Notes under the pieces: generated by a model
What the model saw: only the letters and a program-made list of their open reading frames with translations
What the model was told of the DNA's origin: nothing
Database searches by the model: none
Made by a program: the position numbers and the translations under genes
Shown: piece after piece, positions 1-11,342 of the stretch
How the letters are laid out: each line of letters opens with the position of its first letter
Position numbering within the stretch: position 1 is the stretch's first letter
Assembly (NCBI RefSeq): GCF_050003625.1
Contig: NC_134400.1
Location: 190,183,726-190,247,725 of the forward strand
Length of the DNA stretch: 64,000 bases
Reading direction: 5' to 3'
Origin: Haematobia irritans
Lineage: Eukaryota > Arthropoda > Insecta > Diptera > Muscidae

Positions 1-400
1 TTAAATTAAATTAAATTAAATTAAATTAAATTAAATTAAATTAAATTAAATTAAATTAAATTAAATTAAATTAAATTAAATTAAATTAAATTAAATTAAA
101 TTAAATTAAATTAAATTAAATTAAATTAAATTAAATTAAATTAAATTAAATTAAATTAAATTAAATTAAATTAAATTAAATTAAATTAAATTAAATTAAA
201 TTAAATTAAATTAAATTAAATTAAATTAAATTAAATTAAATTAAATTAAATTAAATTAAATTAAATTAAATTAAATTAAATTAAATTAAATTAAATTAAA
301 TTAAATTAAATTAAATTAAATTAAATTAAATTAAATTAAATTAAATTAAACGAAACGAAATGAAATGAAATGAAATGAAATGAAATGAAATGCAATGCAA
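1..400. repeat. (TTAAA)n microsatellite with degenerate edge
   Basis: About 70 near-perfect TTAAA units run from the window edge to about 350, so the array probably extends beyond the window. It decays through CGAAA/TGAAA variants to about 400 and into mixed AAATG/AAATT sequence up to about 540. It lies just downstream of the 576-825 exon, in what should be the next intron. Confidence 0.97.
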
Positions 401-575
401 TAAAAAAATTAAATTCATTTAAACGATATGAAATGAAAGTAAAGTAAACTAAATGAAATAAAATTAAACTAAATGAAATTAAATTAAACATAAATGATTA
501 AAATCAAGTTAAATAAAAATAAAATCGTTTTAAATATTTTTTATTGTTTTATTCATTTATTTCCCTTAAGCTTAC

Positions 576-825
576 CTTCTTCATGCGATGTAACACTATC
601 ACTGTCACTATCATCCAAATCATTGGTTGTCATACCACACGATTCCAAACCATTGGGCTGACTAAGAGATCTTGTTGGTAATGATTCAGGTGCCTCACGT
701 TCATCGTTGATATCCATACGTTTTAATAGCTTAGCTTTATTAAGAGACTCAGAGATACTTTGATCAGTAATCGAGGTGACTTTGGCAGAATTGGTGCGTC
801 GTACACTTCTTAGCCTTAAGGCATT
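576..825 (-). CDS. internal coding exon of a large minus-strand gene (3'-most exon in window)
   Basis: On the minus strand a pyrimidine-rich tract ending TTCTAG precedes the exon and GAAGAAG|GTAAGC ends it, so both splice sites are good. Only one of the three frames is open through all 250 bp; the other two hit stops early. That frame starts at phase 0 with NALRLRSVRRTNSAKV, continues through a Lys/Arg-rich stretch, and ends in an acidic Ser/Asp-rich tail (LDDSDSDSVTSHEE), leaving phase 1. The phase-0 start matches the phase-0 end of the exon at 5574-6269, giving a GL|NALRL junction. I see no recognisable domain; composition suggests a disordered, possibly phosphorylated region. The next exon downstream lies outside the window. 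I am confident that it is an exon and unsure of the family. Confidence 0.82.
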
Positions 826-835
826 CTAGAAGAAA

Positions 836-1823
836 AAAAAAAACAAGAATTAGAAAAATAAAGACATTAAATAAAACGTTGCAACACCATTGCCTACTTT
901 TGGGCTACGCTTTTATAAAGTAATTTATTTTCGTCAGATTTTCTCCGGCCCCACTGAATGAAGAATTTTCTTTTCTGAGAAACTCAATAATTTTTTTTCT
1001 TATAGAAAATACTTTATTGAAACGAAGTGGAATTTCTATTTGCAATTTTTTTTTCTAATTTTCCAGGTGGGTCTCGTTTTCAAACTAAAAATGTATGCTC
1101 CAGAGAGTCATCGCTAGAGTTTAATATAAGACTTTTTGCGATAACAACCAAAGCTTGTTTTGGGGAAATTAAGGCTAAAAATCTAATTTTCCAATTGTTT
1201 TCCATTCGAATTAACTGTGTAGAGAAATGTATAACTGCTTTATATTTTTTTTTAATTTATCCAAATTTCCAATATTTTCACAAACAACTAGTGCATATTT
1301 TTAGGCTATATAAAATACCTTTAGGTAGCATTCTATTTACATAGCTCTATAAACATTTACACATTTTTTTTTTATGCTTTACGAATATAATTTTCTTGTT
1401 ATTTTTTATACATATATATTTTTTTTAAATTATTGTGCCACAAATAATCACTTTCAATATTTATATCCTAAAGCAAAGTATGGCTATTTATTGCCTACTT
1501 TTTGGGGGAAAATTGAGCCACAAAAAATTTAATTTTTCAGATTTTTTTTTACAGTTTTATTGTTTTAACCATGGAAAGAAACCTAAACTTTTCAATTATA
1601 TGTAATTTCTTTTGTATTCTGAGTTATGTAAATTTCCAACATTTTAACAAAAAAGCTGTTGCATAGTTTTAGGCCAACACAAAATCGTTCTGTGTAAAAA
1701 GCCTTTAGTAAAAAGCATTCTATTTGCATAAATCTATAAATATTTACTCACAATTATTGTTATGGTTTACGAATATAATTTTATTATAGGTTTTTTTTTT
1801 CACTATTGTGTGACAAATAATCA
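836..1823. repeat. intron with diverged ~370-400 bp tandem repeats
   Basis: No exon is seen. Segments around 1259-1400 and 1626-1790 are diverged copies of one module (CATTCTATTTRCATA, then TCTATAAA, TTTACACA and ACGAATATAATTTT). The same module recurs at about 4440-4640, 4880-5010 and 5290-5420, so the whole intron between the two large exons was built by tandem duplication and later interrupted by mobile elements. Confidence 0.6.
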
Positions 1824-2176
1824 CCCAGCAAAAAAATTTGGAAGTTATTCTAAAGGCATAACTTTAAAAGAACTTCCAAAAATGTCTTCCCAAAGATGTT
1901 CTTTATTTTAAGTACTCAGGAAGTTTTTTTTAATTAATTTTTTTTTTATAATTCGCTTTTTTCATATTTTTTAAGGGTAATTTAAAAAAATTTTTTTTTG
2001 TTTCAAATTATTTAAAAACAGAATAAGAATTAATAAAATGTATATTTTGTCGAAAAAAAATGCTAAATCCCTTCTAGAAAAATGGCGAATTCTTGAAAAT
2101 ATTTGATGTCAATTGTTTCAGACAAGCGTTAGAATGCATTAAAAATCATAAAAAAATTTAAAATTTATTTATTTAA

Positions 2177-2475
2177 TCATTGTTGTTGTTTTTGATTTCA
2201 GCTTAAAACCATGCATTATCTAAACTACAAGTGTAGCTTAACCAACAGAGGAAAAGTATGCTTGTAAAATTTATTTGGGCAAAGCCCTATAGACTGCAAG
2301 ATGGTTGGATGGAAGCATGTTTCGGAATTACCACATTCCTCATCAGCATCCTCTACTTGCAGCAAAACTATCAACCAATTATCAGAATAAATTCAGGCAG
2401 TTCATTAAAACCAACAATGAACCACACTTGAACTTTCCGAAAAAAGGTTTCATATGATAGCCGGCTTCTGCCGAA
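2177..2475 (+). repeat. interspersed repeat A, copy 1
   Basis: About 300 bp closely resembling 30973-31245, starting near GATTTCAGCTTAAAACCAT and ending GATAGCCGG. It contains GCAAGATGGTTGGATGGA and TTCGGAATTACCACATTCC. No long ORF is shared by the copies. It lies between the left half of the CCCAGC MITE and a SINE fragment. Origin unknown; it looks like a short fixed module of a larger mobile element. Confidence 0.7.
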
Positions 2476-2723
2476 GGTTAGGTTAGGTGGCAGCCCGATG
2501 TATCAGGCTCATTTAGACTATTCAGTCCATTGTGATACCACATTGGTGAACTTCTCTCTTATCACTGAGTGCTGCTCGATTCCATGTTAAGCTCAATGAC
2601 AAGGGACATCCTTTTTATAGCCGAGTCCAAACGGCGTTCCACATTGCAGTGAAACCACTTAGAGAAGCTTTGAAACCCTCAGAAATGTCACCAGCAGTAC
2701 TGAGGTGAGATAATCCACCACAT
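2476..2723 (-). mobile_element. 5'-truncated tRNA-derived SINE
   Basis: The reverse complement of this segment matches the body and 3' end of the SINE at 23411-23750: CACCTCAGTACTGC, GGTTTCACTGCAATG, CATTGAGCTTAACATGG, and the terminal CACCTAACCTAACC. It stops around the GTGGATTATC point, so the tRNA-like head with the Pol III boxes is missing. 5' truncation is usual for retroposed SINEs. Confidence 0.8.
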
Positions 2724-4112
2724 AGTCCATATGTGGTATATATTAAACTAAAAAAGGCCGATTAAATACGTATATAATTAAGTTTAAAGTTTCTATAGAA
2801 ATAAAATTTTGACAACATTTTCTATAGAAGTAAAATTTGGAAAAAATTTTCTATAGAAATAAAATTTGGAAAAGATTTTCTATAGAAATAAAATTTTGAC
2901 AAAATTTTCTATAGAAATAAAATTTTGAACAAATTTTCTATAGAAATAACATTTTAACACCACGTTGCAAATTTAAACCGGATCGGATGAATTTTGCTCC
3001 TCCAAGAGGCTCCGGAGATCATATCTGGGGAACGGTTTATATGGGGGCTATATATAATTATGGACCGATATGAACCAATTCTTGCGTGTTTGTTAGAGAC
3101 CACATTCTAACACCATGTTCCAAATTTCAACTGGATCGGATGAATTTTGCTCCTCCAAAAGGCTCCGGAGGTCAAATCTGGGGATAGGCTTATATGGGGG
3201 CTATATATAATTATGGACCGATGTGGACCAATTTTTGCATGGTTGTTAGAGACCATATACTAACACCATGTACCAAATTTCAGCCAGATCGAATGAAATT
3301 TGCTTCTCTTAGAGCAATCGCAAGCCAAATTTGGGGGTCCGTTTATATGGGGGCTATACGTAAAAGTGCACCGATATGGACCAATTTTTGCATGGTTGTT
3401 AGAGACCATATATTAACACCATGTACCATATTTCAGCCAGATCGGATGAAATTTGCTTCTCTTAGAGCCATCGCAAGCCAAATTTGGGGGTCCGTTTATA
3501 TGGGGGCTATACGTAAAAGTGGACCGATATGGACCAATTTTTGCATGGTTGTTAGAGACCATATACTAACACCATGTACCAAATTTCAGCCGGATCGGAT
3601 GAAATTTGCTTCTCTTAGAGCCATCGCAAGCCAAATTTGGGGGTCCGTTTATATGGGGCCTATACGTAAAAGTGGACCGATATGGACCAATTTTTGCATG
3701 GTTGTTAGAGACCATATACTAACACCATGGACCAAATTTCAGCCGGATCGGATGAAATTTGCTTCTCTTAGATCAATCGCAAGCCAAATTTGGGGGTTCG
3801 TTTATATGGGGGCTATACATAAAAGTGGACCGATATGGCCCATTTTCAATACCATCCGACCTACATCAATAACAACTACTTGTGCCAAGTTTCAAGTCGA
3901 TAGCTTGTTTCATTCGGAAGTTAGCGTGATTTCAACAGACGGACGGACGGGCGGACGGACGGACGGACAGATGGACATGCTCAGATCGACTCACAATTTC
4001 ACCACGACCCAGAATATATATACTTTATGGGGTCTTAGAGCAATATTTCGATGTGTTACAAACGGAATGACAAAGTTAATATACCCCCATCCCATGGTGG
4101 AGGGTATAAAAA
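2720..4112 (+). mobile_element. Helentron/DINE-1-like element, family 1, 5'-truncated
   Basis: The order is: remnant of the head (TGTGGTATATATTAAAC, GGCCGATTAAATACG), about six 29-bp minisatellite units (2785-2955), about six 153-bp tandem units (2960-3830), then a tail with a GACG-type microsatellite (about 3938-3975) and a terminal GGTGGAGGGTATAAAAA. The 153-bp units are open in frame (MGAIRKSGPIWTNF per unit) simply because 153 is divisible by three. The first part of the head seen in the copy at 7834 is missing. The layout fits non-autonomous Helentron-like elements of flies. Confidence 0.75.
3938..3975 (+). repeat. (GACG)n microsatellite in element tail
   Basis: Imperfect GACG/GGCG tetranucleotide repeats followed by ATGGACATGCTCAGATCGA. 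The equivalent core recurs in the other Helentron-like copies of the window, often as the complementary GTCC/GTCT repeat. Confidence 0.85.
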
Positions 4113-4203
4113 ATCATCGCTTCTGTGCTAATTTTGCACCACTTCCGGATCCAAAAAGAACATTTTCACCACTCTTTTGGCTACGCTTTTTTTTTTTGCT
4201 GGG

Positions 4204-5460
4204 CAGTGTCTATATTTAGATTCTAAGGAAAGTATGGTTCCATACATATAAATGAGTATAAAAAAATCAATTCTGTTTTTCGGTTTTAATAGTGTCGAGA
4301 AACCTGTAATAACTCCCCAATATTTGGATTCTAAGGAAAGTATGGTTCCATATTGGGGAACAAATGAGTATAAAAAAAATCAATTCTGTTTTTCGGTTTT
4401 AATAGTGTCGAGAAACCTGTAATAACTCCCCAATGTTTTTAATTTTGGTTTATCAAAATTTCTAACTTTTCCTAACAAAAACAAAAAAAAAACTGTTGCC
4501 TAGCTTTAAGCTAACAGAAAATAAAAATGTCTTTAGAAATAAGCATTATATTTGCATAATTCTATAAATATTTACACAATTATTTCCATGTGATACGAAT
4601 ATATATTTTTTTGTTCTACGACCTTATGTATGCAAAAATAAAAAAAAAATAAAAAAAAAACTTCCGGATCCAAAAAGAACATTTTCACCACTCGTTTGGC
4701 TACGTTTTTTTTTTTTTGCTGGGCAGTGTCTATATTTGGATTGTAAGGAAAGTATGGTTCCATATTGCCTATTTTATATTGGGGAACAAATGAGTATAAA
4801 AAAAATTAATTCTGTTTTTCGGTTTTAATAGTGTCGAGAAACCTGTAATAACTCTCCAATGTTTTTTATTTCGTTTATTAAAATTTCTAACTTTTCCTAA
4901 CAGAAAATAAAAATGCCTTTAGAAATAAGCGTTATATTTGCATAATTCTATAAATATTTACACAATTATTTCCATGTGATACGAATATATATTTTTTTGT
5001 TCTACGACCTTATGTATGCAAAAATAAAAAAAAAAAAATAAAAAATAACTTCCGGATCCAAAAAGAACATTTTCACCACTCGTTTGGCTACGTTTTTTTT
5101 TTTTGCTGGGCAGTGTCTATATTTGGATTGTAAGGAAAGTATGGTTCCATATTGCCTATTTTATATTGGGGAACAAATGAGTATAAAAAAAATTAATTCT
5201 GTTTTTCGGTTTTAATAGTGTCGAGAAACCTGTAATAACTGTCCAATGTTTTTTATTTTGGTTTATCAAAATTTCTAACTTTTCTTAAAAAAAACTGTTG
5301 CCTAGCTTTAGGCTAACAGAAAATAAAAATGCCTTTAGAAATAAGCATTATATTTGCATAATTCTATAAATATTTACACAATTATTTCCATGTGATACGA
5401 ATATATATTTTTTTGTTCTATTTGATGACAATTTTTTTTTTTTTTTGAATTATTGTCCGA
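4204..5460. repeat. tandem duplication carrying the MITE right end
   Basis: CTTCCGGATCCAAAAAGAAC occurs at about 4142, 4661 and 5049 (spacings near 519 and 388 bp). Each time it is followed by TTTGCTGGGCAGTGTCTATA and AAGGAAAGTATGGTTCC. The module also includes TTCGGTTTTAATAGTGTCG and GAGAAACCTGTAATAACT. So the MITE terminus was captured into a host tandem repeat and amplified. No coding potential is seen. Confidence 0.8.
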
Positions 5461-5573
5461 TTTAGCCCCCAAGCCACATAGGGTTATCTATTGCCTACTT
5501 TTAGGTTGCAACTAAACTTCACTACTAAATCACCATAAATTCTCGTATACATTTTACCACTAAAAAAACTTAC

Positions 5574-6269
5574 CAATCCTTCCTGCTTATGACCACCTAT
5601 GACTGGACCATTAACAACACCACCATCCCTACTATTAATGCCGTTTGTTGAACTATTGAGTAAACATCCACCATTGATTGCCAAAGCACGGGCGAATTGT
5701 TCATCGTTTTCCAGTTCGATTTGTATACCAGAATCACCGCTATTACATTTATCACGACGATTGTATTTGGTCTTACGTCTCTCCTTCGATGAACGCCATA
5801 CCAAAGGACCAAATCTATATTTATTGGTATTCTGACTCTGACTCTGACTATTGCCGGCTGTGGAATCCGTAACATCCGTTGTTGACATTTCCGTATCGGC
5901 CATTAGGTAACCACAACTACTCGTGGCTATTGATGCCGCTGCTGCTGTTGCTGAACAGTTATCATTCACAGTGTTTATTGAAGGATGCAACGAATGTTGG
6001 TTACCATTTGATGTTCCATTTTGCTGTTGTGGCTTATTGAAATTAGTTAAAGTACGTTTGAATTTTTGTAAAACTCCAACATTCTGTGGTACTGGCACTA
6101 GAACTGATGATGATGATGTTGGTAAATTATGTGCGCTGGAATTCTTAAAATTATCTTGACTAGTGGTGGTGGTGGTGGTGGCATTGGATGAATTACTAGA
6201 TGGTACTCTTTGGTAATGATCCCCCATATCAATGAGGGACGGACTGGAAACCGCACGCATTTGATGAGA
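5574..6269 (-). CDS. large internal coding exon of the minus-strand gene; disordered protein with conserved basic block
   Basis: On the minus strand ATTTTCTTGCAG precedes TCTCATCAAATG, and GGATTG|GTAAGT closes the exon. All 232 codons are open and the phase is 0 at both ends. The start reads SHQMRAVSSPSLIDMG. A Ser/Thr/Asn/Gln-rich low-complexity section follows (a six-Thr run near residue 28, a QQQN stretch, an Ala run near residue 105). Near residues 150-190 of the exon comes FGPLVWRSSKERRKTK, then CNSGDSGIQIE, the only part that looks strongly constrained. No membrane segment or catalytic motif is visible. If the phase-0 exon at 10736-10912 or at 50755-50812 is upstream, each gives a continuous frame. 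I infer a cytoplasmic adaptor or regulator with a basic/Ser motif, but I do not recognise the family. The intron frame reads on past the donor (VSFFSGK), so unspliced reading is possible, but the GTAAGT is excellent. Confidence 0.88.
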
Positions 6270-7429
6270 CTGCAAGAAAATCGGCGAATAAAAAGAGAAA
6301 TAAGAATTATTGTCATGGTTGCTTTGAAATGAAATGAAAAAAGTAAAATGCAAAAAAAAAACTTTAATCTTTTTTTAATTATTTTTACTATGTAGTAAAC
6401 CCAGGATTTTTGTTTTATACTTGGATTTGTGAATTTCGCCACAAATGAGTTTTATTTTTTTTTGTGAAAATTTCCGGCACAAATAAATCCTTCAGATTTT
6501 TATAGATGGTTTTAATTACTTAAAATCAATTTCAAAAACTAATACAAAAAAAAAACCTAAGCATATTGCGTAATAGAGAGACCTTTATTTTTAATGTGGC
6601 CTACTTCAAGGAGTTGCTTATAAAAATACTATAGAAATTATGTTGCATAATTGTAGGCATATCTAAATAATATGTTTTAGATGCCTGTACGAAATATTAT
6701 TTTCAATAAATAAGCGAGGAAAATTTGCAACAAAAAAATTGAATAGTTTTACACTGAAAAAAAGAATGTTGACCTTTTATGAAATATTATGTAGCCTAAA
6801 TTTTGGGGATTTTTAAATTAATCTATTTTAAATCGACACCATTTTTAAATAACATATATGTATATCCCATTTTTTATTTGTTTTTGGAATACAAAAATAT
6901 TTCGTTTTTTTTTTAAGGGGGACAAATAATGAATCACCAAAAAGTCAAGACATGCTAAGGAACCCGTAGTGCCTATCGTTTAACAGACGGCAATTATAAA
7001 CAAAAATAATTTATTATAGGGCGAAAGAAAGAAAATCATCACAACAATTATCGATTGAAAATTATCTCCTTTTTTAATCTTATCTCTCTATTCAATGTTC
7101 TTACAAAAAAAAAGAAACAACAAACAATAATAATTATACATTTTTGTCTTATGATGAATGGCCAACAACAAAAGGAATTAAAATGGCTCAAAAAATTCCT
7201 AAACCCATAAAATGTATGCCAGGTCGAAATAGATAAAGCTCTTAACCAGCAACGACTAAAGAAATGAAACCAGTTCATTCATGTAGTTATGAACACTATA
7301 ATTATTGCATCATTTCCAATGCATTTCTGTTGGAAACCATATATATATTATTTTTTAAAACACGACAAGTGTGGATTTTTAGCATATAGATAAAATATTG
7401 AAAATTAAAAAAAATATAGGAAAATTTTA
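6270..7429. other. intron, mostly unique AT-rich DNA
   Basis: Homopolymer-rich, non-repetitive intron upstream of the large exon. I see no further exon with a credible splice-site pair and no mobile-element ends. Confidence 0.5.
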
Positions 7430-7833
7430 TTTGATTAGTTTTTATGTCCTTATATATCAATAAAAAAAAATTGAAGATATATTTAATACAAAAAATAATA
7501 AATTTTGAAAAAAAAATAATAAAAAAATTAATATTTATTAAATTGAATTATTTTTTTTAAATTAATGAATTTTTTGTATTATTTTTTTATTGAGTCTTAT
7601 TTTTACGTAAATGTTACAATCATAGGTGAATAGGAAATTCTTAAGACTATAATGTATAATGAATTTTAATTGACAAATCAGGAGTTAATTCATATTTTTT
7701 TTATTAAAATGTTTGCATACTTTCAGGCAGATCCGTTTTTATGTCCTTATATATCGTTGCTTTTATGTCCTTATATATCAATAAAAAAAATTGAAGATAT
7801 ATTTAATACAAAAAATAATAAATTTTGAAAAAA
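7430..7833. repeat. local ~320-bp tandem duplication interrupted by a Helentron-like insertion
   Basis: TTTTTATGTCCTTATATATC with the following AAAATTGAAGATATATTTAA occurs near 7440 and again near 7757. The later part of the module (TATTTATTAAATTGAATTAT through TTTACGTAAATGTTACAAT, about 7527-7620) reappears only after the element, at about 10195-10290. The second copy is therefore cut in two by the element at 7834-10188. Confidence 0.75.
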
Positions 7834-10188
7834 CAAGTATATACGGCCGTAAGTTCGGCCAGGCCGAAGCTTATGTACCCTCCACCATGGATTGCGTAGA
7901 AACTTCTACTGAAGACTGTCATCCACAATCGAATTACTTGGGTTGCGGTAACTTTTGCCGATGACAAGGTATCTTAAAACTTCCTAATACCGTAATATAT
8001 ACCACGTAGTCCATACGTGGTATATATTAAACTTAAAATGGCCGATTAAATACGTATATAATTAAGGTTGCCAAAATTTTCTATAGAAATAAAATTTAGA
8101 CAAAATAAAATTTTGACATTTTCTGTAGAAGTAAAATTTGGACAAAATTTTCTATAGAAATACGATTTTAACAAAATTTTCTATAGAAATAACATTTTGA
8201 CAAAATTTTCTATAGAAATAAAATTTTTAAAAAATTTTCAAAAGATTTAAAATATTGACAACATTCTCTATAGAATTAAAATTTTGACAACATTTTCTAT
8301 AGAAATAAAATTTTGCCAAAATTTTCTATAGAAATAAAATTTGACAAAATTTTCTATAGGAATAAAATTTCAACAAAATTTTCTATAGAAATAAAATTTT
8401 GACAAACATGGGCCAATTTTTGAATGGTTCTTAGAGACTATATACTAATACCATGTACCAAATTTCAGCCGGATCGGATGAAATTTGCTTCTCTTAGAGG
8501 ATCCGCAAACCAAATCTGGGAATAGGTTTATATGGGGGCTATATATAATTATGGACCGATATGGACCAATTTTTGCATGGTTGTTAGAGATCATATACTA
8601 ACACCATGTATCAAATTTCAACCGGATCGGATGAATTTTGCTCCTCTAAGAGGCTCCGGAGTTCAAATCTGGGAATAGGTTTATATGGGGGCTATATATA
8701 ATTATGGACCGATATGGACCAATTTTTGCATGGTTGTTAGAGACCATATACTAACATCACGTACCAAATTTCAGCCGGATCGGATGAAATTTGCTTCTCT
8801 TAGAGCACTCGCAAGCCAAATCTGGGGATCGGTTTATATGGGGTCTTTATATAATTATGGACCGATGTGGACCAATTTTTGCATGGTTGTTAGAGACCAT
8901 ATACTAACACCATGTATCAAATTTCAGCCGGATCGGATGAAATTTGCTTCTCTTAGAGCCATCGCAAGCCAAATTTGGGGGTCGGTTTATATGGGGGCTA
9001 TACGTAAAAGTGGACCGATATGGAATTTTTGCATGGTTGTTAGAGACCATATACTAACACCATGTATCAAATTTCAGCCGGATCGGATGAAATTTGCTTC
9101 TCTTAGAGCAATCGCAAGCCAAATTTGGGGGTCCGTTTATATGGGGGCTATACGTAAAAGTGGACCGATATGGACCAATTTTTGCATGGTTGTTAGAGAC
9201 CATATACTAACATCACGTACCAAATTTCAGCCGGATCGGATGAAATTTGCTTCTCTTGGAGCAATCGCCAACCAAATTTGGGGGTCCGTTTATATGGGGG
9301 CTATACGTAAAAGTGGACCGATATGGACCAATTTTTGCTTGGTTGTTAGAGACCATATACTAACACCATGTATCAAATTTCAGCCGGATCGGATGAAATT
9401 TGCTTCTCTTAGAGCAATCGCAAGCCAAATTTGGGGGTCCGTTTATATGGGGGCTATACGTAAAAGTGGACCGATATGGACCAATTTTTGCATAGTTGTT
9501 AGAGACCATATACTAACACCACGTACCAAATTTCAACCGGATCGGATGAATTTTGCTCCTCTAAGAGGCTCCGGAGTTCAAATCTGGGAATAGGTTTATA
9601 TGGGGGCTTTATATAATTATGGACCGATGTGGACCAATTTTTGCATTGTTGTTAGAGACCATATACTAACACCATGTACCAAATTTCAGCCGGATCGGAT
9701 GAAATTTGCTTCTCTTGGAGCAATCGCCAACCAAATTTGGGGGTCCGTTTATATGGGGGCTATACGTAAAAGTGGACCGATATGGACCAATTTTTGCATG
9801 GGTGTTAGAGACCATATACTAACACCATGTACCAAATTTCAGCCGGATCGGATGAAATTTGCTTCTCTTAGAGCAATCGCAAGCCAAATTTGGGGGTCCG
9901 TTTATATGGGGGCTATACGTAAAAGTGGACCGATATGGCCCATTTGCAATACCATCCGACCTACATCAATAACAACTACTTGTGCCAAGTTTTAAGTCGA
10001 TAACTTGTTTTGTTCGGAAGTTAGCGTGATTTCAACAGACGGACGGACGGACATGCTCAGATCGACTCCGAATTTCACCACAACCCAGAATATATATACT
10101 TTATGGGGTCTTAGAGCAATATTTCGATGTGTTACAAACGGAATGACAACGTTAATATACCCCCATCCTATGGTGGAGGGTATAAAAA
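7834..10188 (+). mobile_element. Helentron/DINE-1-like element, family 1, near complete
   Basis: The head starts CAAGTATATACGGCCG and carries the hairpin AAGTTCGGCC-A-GGCCGAAGCTT, then GTACCCTCCACCATGG. About twelve 29-bp units follow (8060-8405), then about ten 153-bp units (8405-9940). The tail has CATCCGACCTACATCAA, a short GACG repeat and the terminal GGTGGAGGGTATAAAAA, so TACCCTCCACCAT at the head is answered by ATGGTGGAGGGTATA at the tail as a subterminal inverted repeat. No replicase or helicase is encoded, so it is non-autonomous. The long open frames through the 153-bp units are a by-product of the period. It lies inside the duplicated intronic segment described just upstream. Confidence 0.82.
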
Positions 10189-10735
10189 TTTGCTTCAATA
10201 TTTATTAAATTGAATTATTTTTTCAAATTAATGAATTTTTTGTATTTATTTTTTTTTATTGAGTCTTTTTGTTTACGTAAATGTTACAATTGTTTTTAAA
10301 TTAAAAAATATATTGTTAATATTTCTTGGTTCACCTTATTATATTGCCTACTTTTTATTGGATGCAATATAAAAAACCTCACTACATTTTTTGTTCATCC
10401 TATTATATTGCCTACTTTTAGGTTACAACAATATAAAAAAAACACCTCATGGAAGTGATACAATCAATTATCGGCACTAATTAAAAAAAATATAATTGAT
10501 CAAATTAAAAATTTAATAAATTTTTGTGATTGCATTTTAATCTTTTGACATTTTTTTAAATTAAAAAAAAAATATATTGTTTTCTTCATTCTATTATATT
10601 GCCTACTTTTAGGTGGACTAAAATACAATATATTCACAAAATTTTTTGTTCACTTTATTATATTGCCTACTTTTAGGTGTGAACACAATATCAAAAAGAT
10701 CTTCACTACATTTTCAATAATTTCTACACTATTAC
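10189..10735. repeat. intron with recurrent TATTGCCTACTTTTAGGT motif
   Basis: TATATTGCCTACTTTT occurs at about 10341, 10399, 10598 and 10659, usually with TTCAYYYTATTA before it and a following ACAATATAAAA. Related copies occur near 888, 1485 and 5490. No exon is seen here. On the plus strand it resembles a splice acceptor, but the gene is on the other strand. Confidence 0.65.
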
Positions 10736-10912
10736 CGTGGCTTCCTCATTGCCCGAAAATTCTTGATGACGATCATAACAATCATTGGCTATTAACCAAT
10801 TAAGGGATTTCTTCCAATATGCCTCATCTGTCGATATAGGGCGTGTATCGAACTCCCAAAACTTAACCAAGCCATAGGTATCCATAATCACCGGTATTAT
10901 AGCTTTCTTCAT
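10736..10912 (-). CDS. probable alternative first coding exon of the minus-strand gene
   Basis: On the minus strand TTCAAAATGAAGAAA gives a start in good context, then 59 open codons: MKKAIIPVIMDTYGLV, KFWEFDTRPISTDEAYW, a NWLIANDCYDRH segment and EFSGNEEAT. The donor ACG|GTAATA would end it at phase 0, matching the phase-0 start of the 5574-6269 exon. The donor is weaker than consensus. Unspliced, the frame adds VIV and stops at TAG, so a free-standing 62-codon ORF is the alternative. Codon choice and sequence complexity differ clearly from the AT-rich surroundings, which supports real coding. The frame stays open upstream of the ATG (RDQSSKKLKLFK), so it could also be an internal exon, but I see only a weak acceptor. 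No known domain recognised. Confidence 0.6.
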
Positions 10913-11342
10913 TTTGAATAATTTTAATTTCTTGGAACTTTGGTCTCGCACATTAATAAAATATTTTAAATATATTCATATCATTCTTATAAGTACAACA
11001 CATTTAAAATATTTAATCACTTCATAATTGATCATAGGCTAATTTTTATTTTGTTTTGTTTTTTTTTTAGTATTTCGATTTATTTATTGCTATATTTTAA
11101 GCAAAATTCTCGTTTTTAAGAATCGTTAAGTCGTTATTAATAACAGGTGTCACCATAGGTAATGATAAATATTAACTGATTGCTTTAGAATGTGAAAAAT
11201 GCCGATAACCAAACGGCACCACTCTGAGAAAGAAACAGCTATTCTCTGTATGTTGAGAAAATCCCTCAAATGACACTAGCATATTCTTTTTAGCTTTTCT
11301 TTTTTAATACATTCCCAATCGTATAAAAAGGTAAAGTGTTAC
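10913..11342. other. intergenic or intronic AT-rich DNA, no feature seen
   Basis: Non-repetitive and without open frames of interest. The slightly more complex part from about 11200 to the candidate exon at 11343-11381 could be 5' flanking or UTR sequence. Confidence 0.4.

Larger units (their letters stand above)
1824..4203. mobile_element. CCCAGC-ended MITE, split by a nested composite insertion
   Basis: The left end is CCCAGCAAAAAAA at 1824. The right end is GCTGGG at 4198-4203, preceded by a T run, so the terminal repeats are inverted. The left half (1824-2177) and right half (about 4113-4203) both match the uninterrupted copy at 45103-45661, for example AAATGCTAAATCC and CTTCCGGATCCAAAAAG. 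The sequence between is a composite of repeat A, a SINE fragment and a Helentron-like element. CA flanks both ends, but a 2-bp match is weak evidence of a target duplication. The superfamily is not assigned. Confidence 0.65.

Noticed and set aside
1027..1344. 105-codon plus-strand frame in the first intron
   Set aside because: No proper ATG start, homopolymer-driven composition, and it overlaps a diverged tandem repeat.
3194..4219. 341-codon open frame with 51-residue repeats as a repeat protein
   Set aside because: It exactly follows the 153-bp tandem unit of a non-autonomous Helentron-like element; equivalent arrays are open on the opposite strand too.
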